From assembly GCF_015350905.1 (NCBI RefSeq), contig NZ_JADKRZ010000006.1, positions 186,001 to 250,000 on the forward strand: a DNA stretch of 64,000 nucleotides, written 5' to 3'. How positions within the stretch are numbered: the stretch's first letter is position 1; every line of letters starts with the position of its first letter. The stretch is from Curtobacterium sp. VKM Ac-2865. GTDB lineage: Bacteria; Actinomycetota; Actinomycetes; Actinomycetales; Microbacteriaceae. The notes under the pieces were generated by a model. The model had not been told where the DNA came from. It searched no databases and saw nothing but the letters and a program-made list of their open reading frames with translations. The position numbers and the translations under genes are program-made. This document shows positions 57,538-64,000 of this stretch, piece by piece.

Positions 57538-57571
57538 CGCCCCGACCGGCCACCTGACGACCGGCCACCTG

Positions 57572-57618
57572 ACGGCCCGCCGGGTGTCTGCCGGACAGGT
57601 GCCGAGCCTCCCGTCCGT
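57572..57618. repeat. Degraded H1 hairpin copy
   Basis: The right arm GCCGAGCCTCCCGTCCGT is intact; the left arm from 57572 has diverged (ACGGCCCGCCGGG). Just before it is a direct repeat of GACCGGCCACCT (57544-57555 and 57560-57571). Confidence 0.55.
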
Positions 57619-57634
57619 CCCCTGACCGCCCGCG

Positions 57635-57640
57635 TACCGT
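57635..57640 (+). promoter_or_regulatory. Leaderless-type -10 box of the sugar dehydrogenase gene
   Basis: TACCGT ends 7 nt before the ATG at 57648. Confidence 0.5.
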
Positions 57641-57647
57641 CCGCGAC

Positions 57648-58769
57648 ATGCGCACCCGGACCGCAGCACCCCTCGCATCGCTCGCCCTGCTCGTCCTGAC
57701 GCTCGCCGGCTGTTCCGCCGGGCCCGACGCGGAGGACGACCGCTCCTCGCGGGGCAGCGCGACGGCGCCGTCGGCCCCGGACGACCTGGCGAACGGCGAG
57801 GTCGTCCCCACGGGAGCCGTGACCGACGTCGCGACCGACCTCGAGGCACCGTGGTCCGTCGTGCTCGTCGACGACACCCCGCTCGTGAGCCTCCGCGACT
57901 CCGGTGACGTGCTCGAACTCGCCGAGGACGGCACCCCGCGCACCGTCGGCACGGTCGACGGCATCCGGCACGGCGGCGAGGGCGGACTGCTCGGCCTGGC
58001 GGTGCACGACGACGACGAGCTCTACGTCTACTCGACCGGCGAGGACGGCAACCGCGTCGAGCGCTACCCGCTCACCGGGGACGTCGGCTCGTACGGGCTC
58101 GGCGACCCGACGACCGTGATCGACGACCTGCCCGCGAACAGCTTCCACAACGGCGGCCGGATCGCCTTCGGGCCCGACGACATGCTCTACGTGACCGTCG
58201 GCGACGCCGGTGACCGGTCCGAGGCGCAGGACCGGGACTCGCTCGCGGGGAAGATCCTGCGCGTCACGCCGACCGGCGACGTGCCGGACGACAACCCGTT
58301 CGACGGCTCCCCGGTGTGGTCCCTCGGGCACCGCAACGTGCAGGGACTCGGCTGGGCGGACGACGGCACGATGTTCGCGTCGGAGTTCGGGGAGAACACG
58401 TTCGACGAGCTCAACGTCATCGAGCCGGGCAGCGACTACGGCTGGCCCGAGGTCGAGGGGCGGGGCGGCACCGACCAGGGCTTCGTCGACCCGGTGCAGC
58501 AGTGGTCGACGGACGAGGCGAGCCCGAGCGGCCTGGCCGTCGTCGACGACACCGTCTTCATCGCCAACCTGCAGGGCCGGGTGCTCCGCTCGGTGCCCGT
58601 GTCCGACCCGTCGACCTCGCGCGAGTGGTTCGCGGACGACTACGGCCGGATCCGCACCGTGCTCGAGGGCCCCGACGACACGCTCTGGTTCGTCACGAAC
58701 AACACCGACGGCCGCGGGTCACCGGGCGACGGCGACGACCGGGTCCTCTCCGTGGGCCTGTCCGACTGA
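57648..58769 (+). CDS. PQQ-type sugar dehydrogenase lipoprotein (GDH-B/sorbosone dehydrogenase fold)
   Basis: A 373-residue extracytoplasmic lipoprotein: lipobox TLAGC gives lipid-anchored Cys at residue 22. The rest is a six-bladed propeller of the soluble glucose/aldose dehydrogenase family: APWSVVLVDD near 68, HGGEGGLLGLAV near 110, NSFHNGGRIAFGPD near 164 and GHRNVQGLGW near 227, the expected PQQ- and calcium-binding loops. It oxidises aldoses at the cell surface if PQQ is available; no pqq genes are in the window, so the cofactor must come from elsewhere in the genome or environment. Confidence 0.88.
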   Translation: MRTRTAAPLASLALLVLTLAGCSAGPDAEDDRSSRGSATAPSAPDDLANGEVVPTGAVTDVATDLEAPWSVVLVDDTPLVSLRDSGDVLELAEDGTPRTVGTVDGIRHGGEGGLLGLAVHDDDELYVYSTGEDGNRVERYPLTGDVGSYGLGDPTTVIDDLPANSFHNGGRIAFGPDDMLYVTVGDAGDRSEAQDRDSLAGKILRVTPTGDVPDDNPFDGSPVWSLGHRNVQGLGWADDGTMFASEFGENTFDELNVIEPGSDYGWPEVEGRGGTDQGFVDPVQQWSTDEASPSGLAVVDDTVFIANLQGRVLRSVPVSDPSTSREWFADDYGRIRTVLEGPDDTLWFVTNNTDGRGSPGDGDDRVLSVGLSD

Positions 58770-58777
58770 CGCGGGCG

Positions 58778-58783
58778 TACTGT
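58778..58783 (+). promoter_or_regulatory. Leaderless-type -10 box of the aldo/keto reductase at 58791
   Basis: TACTGT ends 7 nt before the ATG at 58791. Confidence 0.5.
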
Positions 58784-58790
58784 CCGCAGC

Positions 58791-59612
58791 ATGCCCGCTC
58801 TCACCGACACCTTCGCCCTGTCCAACGGACTCCACATCCCCCAGATCGGCTTCGGCACCTGGCAGATCCCGTCGGGGTCCGAGGCGTACGACGCCACCCG
58901 CGCCGCGCTCGACGCCGGGTACCGCCACATCGACACCGCGCTCGCCTACGGCAACGAGGCCAGCGTCGGCGAGGCCGTCCGCGACAGCGGCATCCCGCGC
59001 GACGAGGTCTTCATCACCACGAAGCTGCCGGCTGAGATCAAGACCGCGTCCGGCGCCCGCGAGGCCTTCGCGGAGTCGGCGGGCAACCTCGACCTCGGCG
59101 TCGTCGACCTGTACCTGATCCACGCGCCGTGGCCCTGGAGCGACATGGGCAGCGACCACCGCGCGGGCAACGTCGAGGTGTGGAAGGTCTTCGAGGAGCT
59201 CTACGACGCCGGCAAGACGAAGTCCATCGGCGTCTCGAACTTCGCCGTCCCGTACCTCGAGCACCTGCTCGGCCAGACGGACGTCGTGCCGCACGCCGAC
59301 CAGATCCGCTGGTTCATCGGCAACACGCAGGACGACACGACCGCGTTCTGCGCCGAGCAGGACATCCTCGTCGAGGGCTACTCGCCGCTCGCGACCGGTG
59401 GCCTGCTGTCGAACACGGCCATCGCGGACATCGCCGCGAAGTACGACAAGACCGTCGCCCAGGTCGCGATCCGCTACCTGCTCGAGAAGGACGTGCTCCC
59501 GCTGCCGAAGTCGACCACGCCGTCGCGCATCGCCGAGAACGCCGACGTCGACTTCGTGCTGGCGTCCGAGGACGTCGCAGCGCTCGACGCCCTGCAGGAC
59601 ACGACCGACTGA
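58791..59612 (+). CDS. Aldo/keto reductase (2,5-diketo-D-gluconate reductase-like)
   Basis: A 273-residue NADPH-dependent reductase of the AKR5 type. The catalytic tetrad is complete: Asp and Tyr in HIDTALAYGNE (near 44-53), Lys in TTKLP (near 76) and His in YLIHAPWP (near 109). NADPH binding is by LPKSTTPSRI near 239. It may reduce keto sugars such as 2,5-diketogluconate. It is followed 2 nt later by the lactonase gene, so the two form an operon, preceded by the sugar dehydrogenase. Confidence 0.92.
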   Translation: MPALTDTFALSNGLHIPQIGFGTWQIPSGSEAYDATRAALDAGYRHIDTALAYGNEASVGEAVRDSGIPRDEVFITTKLPAEIKTASGAREAFAESAGNLDLGVVDLYLIHAPWPWSDMGSDHRAGNVEVWKVFEELYDAGKTKSIGVSNFAVPYLEHLLGQTDVVPHADQIRWFIGNTQDDTTAFCAEQDILVEGYSPLATGGLLSNTAIADIAAKYDKTVAQVAIRYLLEKDVLPLPKSTTPSRIAENADVDFVLASEDVAALDALQDTTD

Positions 59613-59614
59613 CG

Positions 59615-60487
59615 ATGGTGTCGATCACCGACCTCGTCCCCGACCCGACCGCGCTCGCGCGCATCGCGACCGGCAGCACCTGGGCCGAGGGGCCGTGCTG
59701 GATCCCGGCGTCGCGGACGCTCCGCTGGTCGGACATCCCCGGCGACCGCATCCTGCAGTGGCACGCCGACACGGGCGCGGTCGACGCGTACGCCGAGGCC
59801 GTCGAGTTCACGAACGGCCGCACGCTCGACGCTGACGGCAGCGTCGTGCAGTGCTCGCACGGCAACCGCCGGGTCGAGCGCGACCGGGACGGCGTCGTGA
59901 CCGCGATCGTCGACGGGTGGAACGGCGTCCGGCTGAACTCGCCGAACGACGTCGTCGTGACCCGCGACGGCACGATCTGGTTCACCGACCCCGCCTACGG
60001 CATCACGCAGCCGCGGGAGGGCCACCTCGGGGAGCGCGAGTACGGCGACCACTGGGTGTTCCGCTGCGCTGCCGACGGGTCGGACCTGCGGCCGGTCGTG
60101 CTCGACGTCGACGAGCCCAACGGCCTGGCGTTCGACCCGTCAGAGCGCGTGCTGTACCTGGCGAGCTCGGACGGGGAGCGCCCGGTCGTCCGCGCCTACG
60201 ACGTCGACGGTGCCCGGGTGAAGAACGGCCGGGTGTTCGCGACGCTCGAGCCCGGGGAAGGGGTGCCCGACGGCATCCGCGTGGACGTCGACGGCAACGT
60301 CTGGTCGTCGTCCGGCCGCGGTGTCGTCGTGTTCGCGCCGGACGGGTCCCGCATCGGGGACGTGTCGGTGCCGGAGACGGTGTCGAACCTCTGCTTCGGC
60401 GGCGACGACGGCACGACGCTCTTCCTGACCGCGACGACCTCGGTGTACCGCATCGCCACGACAGCGCGAGACGCCGCCGCTCGCTGA
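59615..60487 (+). CDS. SMP-30/gluconolactonase family protein
   Basis: A 290-residue six-bladed propeller, cytosolic (no signal peptide). Metal-binding residues of the family appear in TWAEGPCW (Glu near 25), RLNSPNDVV (Asn near 110), EPNGLAF (Asn near 165) and PDGIRVDVDGN (Asp near 212). Such enzymes hydrolyse sugar lactones. Two bases after the aldo/keto reductase stop, it fits a sugar-acid pathway: oxidation to a lactone by the dehydrogenase, hydrolysis here, reduction by the reductase (inference). Confidence 0.9.
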   Translation: MVSITDLVPDPTALARIATGSTWAEGPCWIPASRTLRWSDIPGDRILQWHADTGAVDAYAEAVEFTNGRTLDADGSVVQCSHGNRRVERDRDGVVTAIVDGWNGVRLNSPNDVVVTRDGTIWFTDPAYGITQPREGHLGEREYGDHWVFRCAADGSDLRPVVLDVDEPNGLAFDPSERVLYLASSDGERPVVRAYDVDGARVKNGRVFATLEPGEGVPDGIRVDVDGNVWSSSGRGVVVFAPDGSRIGDVSVPETVSNLCFGGDDGTTLFLTATTSVYRIATTARDAAAR

Positions 60488-60521
60488 CGGCGGGCCCACT
60501 GACGACGGGCCCGCGCTGACG

Positions 60522-60527
60522 TATCCT
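60522..60527 (+). promoter_or_regulatory. -10 box of rlmC
   Basis: TATCCT lies 9 nt before the ATG at 60537. Just upstream, CGGGCCC and GGGCCCG (within 60490-60514) form a short hairpin that may end the previous operon. Confidence 0.45.
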
Positions 60528-60536
60528 GACTCGGCC

Positions 60537-61688
60537 ATGCAGTGCGACTACTTCGACCGCGGGGTGTGCCACTCGTGCACGCTCATGGGGCAGCCGTACG
60601 CCGACCAGGTCCTCGACAAGGAACTCCGCACCCGCGAGCTCCTCCACGACGCGGTCGAGGCCGCGGGCGGACCCGGCTCCGTCGCCTGGTCCCCGGCGAT
60701 CACCAGCCCCGAGTCCGCCTACCGCAACCGCGCGAAGATGGTCGTCGGGGGATCGGTCGAGCACCCCACGATCGGCATCCTCGACCACCGGCAGCGCGGG
60801 GTCGACATCCGGCACTGCGGGATCTGCACGCCAGGGATCCAGCGGGCGCTCCCGGTCCTCGCCGACTTCGTCACGTCCGCCGGGCTGATCCCGTACGACG
60901 TCGTGGCCCGCCGCGGCGAGCTGAAGTACGTGCTCGTCACCGAGTCGCCCGACGGCGAGCTCATGGTGCGGTTCGTGCTCCGCTCCGAGGGCCAGCTCAC
61001 CCGCCTGCGCTCCCGGCTCGGCGACCTGCTCCTGGCGCTGCCGACCGCCGTCGTCGTGACCGCGAACCTGCTGCCCGAGCACAAGGCCGTCACCGAGGGC
61101 GAGCGCGAGGTCGTCCTCACCGAGCAGGAGACCCTGCCGATGCGCCTGGGCTCCGTGACGATGCACCTCCGTCCGCAGAGCTTCTTCCAGACGAACACGA
61201 CCGTCGCCACTGCCCTCTACGCCCAGGCGTCGGCGTGGATCGACGAGGTGGACCCGGCCTCGATGTGGGACCTCTACTGCGGCGTCGGCGGGTTCGCCCT
61301 GCACGCCGCCCGTCCTGGTCGTGCCGTGACGGGGATCGAGACGAGCGCCGAGGCCATCCGCTCCGCCAAGCAGTCCGCCCGCGAGGCCGGCCTCGTCGAC
61401 GTCCGGTTCGCAGCCGACGACGCGACCGAGCACGCGCTGCGGTCGCGTCCCGAGCAGACCCCGGAACTCGTGGTCGTCAACCCACCGCGGCGGGGCATCG
61501 GCGCGGCCCACGCCGACTGGCTCGAGGCCTCCGACGTCCGGTACGTCGTCTACTCGAGCTGCAACCCGGTGACGCTGGCGAAGGACCTGGCGCGGATGCC
61601 GTCGCTGCGGCTGCGCCGCGCGCGCGTCCTGGACATGTTCCCCCAGACCGGTCACCTCGAAGCCGTGACCCTCCTGACGCGCGTCTGA
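60537..61688 (+). CDS. rlmC: 23S rRNA (uracil-C5)-methyltransferase, RlmC-like
   Basis: A 383-residue RNA methyltransferase of the TrmA/RlmC/RlmD family, expected to make m5U747 in 23S rRNA. It lacks a TRAM domain. Four cysteines for a [4Fe-4S] cluster are Cys3, Cys11, Cys14 and one in HCGICTP (near 96). The SAM site is DLYCGVGGFAL (near 244), FFQTNT near 218, NPPRRGIG near 315, and the catalytic Cys is in YSSCNPVTLAKDL (near 341). RlmC is favoured over RlmD by the cysteine spacing and length (about 375). Confidence 0.92.
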   Translation: MQCDYFDRGVCHSCTLMGQPYADQVLDKELRTRELLHDAVEAAGGPGSVAWSPAITSPESAYRNRAKMVVGGSVEHPTIGILDHRQRGVDIRHCGICTPGIQRALPVLADFVTSAGLIPYDVVARRGELKYVLVTESPDGELMVRFVLRSEGQLTRLRSRLGDLLLALPTAVVVTANLLPEHKAVTEGEREVVLTEQETLPMRLGSVTMHLRPQSFFQTNTTVATALYAQASAWIDEVDPASMWDLYCGVGGFALHAARPGRAVTGIETSAEAIRSAKQSAREAGLVDVRFAADDATEHALRSRPEQTPELVVVNPPRRGIGAAHADWLEASDVRYVVYSSCNPVTLAKDLARMPSLRLRRARVLDMFPQTGHLEAVTLLTRV

Positions 61689-61723
61689 CCGCTCGCTGAC
61701 CGCGCCCTGGTGGCGACCCCGGT

Positions 61724-61769
61724 ACGGCCTGGAGGCCCGTGGCGCCGCCGCCACGCGCCTCCAGTGCGC
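61724..61769. terminator. 46-nt hairpin, repeat family H1, copy 4
   Basis: CTGGAGGCCCGTGGCG pairs with CGCCACGCGCCTCCAG with one mismatch, 36 nt after the rlmC stop. It has the same 46-nt span as the other copies. Confidence 0.75.
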
Positions 61770-61809
61770 CTGGGGGCCACCGGGTGGCATTGCCAGGGAA
61801 CTCGCATGA

Positions 61810-62742
<933 letters not shown>

Positions 62743-62760
62743 TCCCGGTCGATCGACCAT

Positions 62761-62802
62761 GACGAACGCCCCACGACTCCTGTGAGTCGTGGGGCGTTCG
62801 TC
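62761..62802. terminator. Bidirectional terminator between Rpf and LCP genes
   Basis: Perfect 19-bp stem between 62761-62779 and 62784-62802 around loop CTGT. Confidence 0.85.
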
Positions 62803-62812
62803 GTCCGCTCGG

Positions 62813-63832
62813 TCAGTCGTGCGGGTTGCTCGCGAGCCAGCGTTCGAGGTCGTCGGACCGCAGCGACGCGCTCAGCGACTGCACGGCGCCGGTGTTGACG
62901 GTGACGTAGGACTGGCCGTCGGGCGAGGTCCCGCCGCCGGCGGTCGGCATCGTGAACGTGTGGAGGTCGTCGGCGCGGACGTCGCGCAGGGACCAGCCGA
63001 GGTCGACCAGCGTGCGGAACGTCAGGCCGGGGTCGACTGCCAGGTACTTGCTCGTCGCGCTGACGAAGTCCTGGATCCGCCCCGGGTTCGTCGCGGTGTC
63101 CTTCGACAGGAGCCCGTCGACGATGCCGCGCATGAACGCCTGCTGGTTGCGCACCCGGGTGTGGTCGGCATCTGCGAAGGCGTACCGCGTCCGGACGAAC
63201 GCCAGTGCCTGTTCGCCGTCGAGGTGGTTCGGGCCGGCGACGATCTGGTGCGCGTCCGGTCCGCGGGTCGTGAAGGCCTGCGGGGAGTCGACGGTGACGC
63301 CCCCGAGCGCGTCCGTCATCCCCCGGAACCCGGCGAAGTCGATCTCGGCGACGTGGTCGATCCGGATGTCGAGGAGCTGCTCGACGGTCTGCACCGTGAG
63401 GGGGATCCCGCCCCAGGAGTAGGCGGCGTTGATCTTCGCCGTGCCGTGGCCGGGGACGTCGACCCACGAGTCGCGCATGATCGACATCAGGTACACGGCC
63501 TTCCGGTCCGCCGGCACGTGGGCGAGCATCAGCGTGTCGGAGCGACCGCCCTGCGCCCCGTCGTCGTCCGCTCCGGAACCCGCGCGGGAGTCGGACCCGA
63601 TGAGCAGGACGTTCTCCGCGCCCGCGGTGGCGGCCGGGCGCGCGCCGCCGGGGAAGGCGTCGGTGATGGTCTCGGTCTCGCGGTCGTAGCTCCTGGCGAG
63701 GCCGCCGATGAAGAGGCTCGCGACGACGGCGATCACGCCCGCGATCCCGACGAGGGACCCGACCGTGGCGACGAGCGCGACGAGGAACGGACGGCGACGG
63801 CGGGCAGGTCGTGCGGAACGGCGGCCGGACAT
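62813..63832 (-). CDS. LytR-CpsA-Psr (LCP) family cell-wall ligase
   Basis: A 339-residue membrane-anchored protein: Arg-rich cytoplasmic N-terminus, one transmembrane helix (about 18-45) and an extracellular LCP domain (about 70-300). Family residues are in LLIGSDSRAG (near 77), GRSDTLMLAHV (near 95), MSIMRDSWVDVPG (near 116), KINAAYSWGG (near 132) and FVRTRYAFADADHTR (near 213). LCP enzymes attach teichoic acid-like or other anionic glycopolymers to peptidoglycan from undecaprenyl-linked precursors. AGGAG precedes the ATG at 63832. Confidence 0.94.
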   Translation of the reverse strand: MSGRRSARPARRRRPFLVALVATVGSLVGIAGVIAVVASLFIGGLARSYDRETETITDAFPGGARPAATAGAENVLLIGSDSRAGSGADDDGAQGGRSDTLMLAHVPADRKAVYLMSIMRDSWVDVPGHGTAKINAAYSWGGIPLTVQTVEQLLDIRIDHVAEIDFAGFRGMTDALGGVTVDSPQAFTTRGPDAHQIVAGPNHLDGEQALAFVRTRYAFADADHTRVRNQQAFMRGIVDGLLSKDTATNPGRIQDFVSATSKYLAVDPGLTFRTLVDLGWSLRDVRADDLHTFTMPTAGGGTSPDGQSYVTVNTGAVQSLSASLRSDDLERWLASNPHD

Positions 63833-63910
63833 GCGGACTCCTGGGTTCGGGCCGGCCCTGGCGCCGACTCAGTCCAGTCTATCGCATGTGGTATTTCAAC
63901 GGTGATGTGG

Positions 63911-64000
63911 TCAGGACCTGTGGAGGATCCGCCCGAGTGCTTCTCGGAGCTGCGGGTCGTCGGGCAGGACCTCGCGTTCGATGTGCCTGGCGGTGTCCCA
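63911..64000 (-). CDS. C-terminal end of an unidentified protein (partial)
   Basis: Last 29 codons of a minus-strand gene entering from the right edge; the stop is TGA (63911-63913). The residues (DPQLREALGRILHRS at the end) are helical and charged; no family can be assigned. It shares orientation with the LCP gene, 78 nt away. Confidence 0.5.
   Translation of the reverse strand, partial: WDTARHIEREVLPDDPQLREALGRILHRS

Overview
The window is about 70% G+C, with very dense coding, many GTG starts and ATGA/GTGA stop-start overlaps. It carries a mycothiol-type deacetylase, a resuscitation-promoting factor, a seven-iron ferredoxin and a desferrioxamine-type siderophore operon. Together these point to an actinobacterium of the family Microbacteriaceae, probably Curtobacterium or a close relative. 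This is inference from gene content, since no rRNA or tRNA gene is present. Both ends cut through genes.

Layout. 0-7 kb: PH-domain membrane protein (partial), peroxiredoxin, and an oligopeptide ABC importer whose binding protein diverges from two permeases and a fused double ATPase. 7-16 kb: CPBP protease, TypA, M20 amidohydrolase, a lipoprotein, a MshB-like deacetylase with a membrane tail, ferredoxin, succinyldiaminopimelate aminotransferase and citrate synthase. 16.2-17.1 kb: a gene-free stretch with six copies of a ~55-60 bp inverted repeat, ending in G17 then C16, which looks like an assembly join. 17-21.6 kb: a second oligopeptide-type ABC operon with no binding protein, translationally coupled to a ROK sugar kinase. 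21.7-25.4 kb: Ser/Thr kinase with GAF domain, pyroglutamyl peptidase, AAA ATPase, then a DUF1016 nuclease remnant. 25.9-30.1 kb: DedA between two paralogous COG4705 membrane proteins, divergent from a sensor kinase/response regulator pair that probably controls them. 30.2-32 kb: secreted trypsin-like protease and an SDR. 32-37.3 kb: desABCD-type siderophore operon (DesC and DesD fused) under a DtxR/IdeR iron box. 37.3-48 kb: XRE regulator, SDR, pyruvate oxidase, PAP2 phosphatase, drug exporter with MarR regulator, SoxR, DUF218 protein, aldo/keto reductase and MFS transporter. 47.9-49.5 kb: an accessory patch with an 80 bp perfect direct repeat, an ATPase gene fragment, a secreted protein plus small membrane protein, and repeat arrays. 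49.5-55.8 kb: complete Mrp/Mnh cation/proton antiporter operon (A-B fusion, C, D, E, F, G). 55.9-64 kb: two SDRs, a PQQ-type sugar dehydrogenase lipoprotein, aldo/keto reductase, SMP-30 lactonase, RlmC, Rpf-LysM protein and an LCP cell-wall ligase.

Two observations cut across the window. Many first genes of transcription units have a -10-like hexamer ending exactly 6-7 nt before the start codon, which implies leaderless mRNAs. Two unrelated families of exactly 46-nt hairpins recur at gene ends; one copy of the first lies inside the mnhD coding sequence.

The functional themes are peptide and muropeptide scavenging, cell-wall turnover (Rpf, LCP, DapC, M20), redox and iron homeostasis (peroxiredoxin, SoxR, ferredoxin, siderophore) and ion/pH homeostasis (Mrp). 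No phage, IS element, CRISPR array or RNA gene was found.
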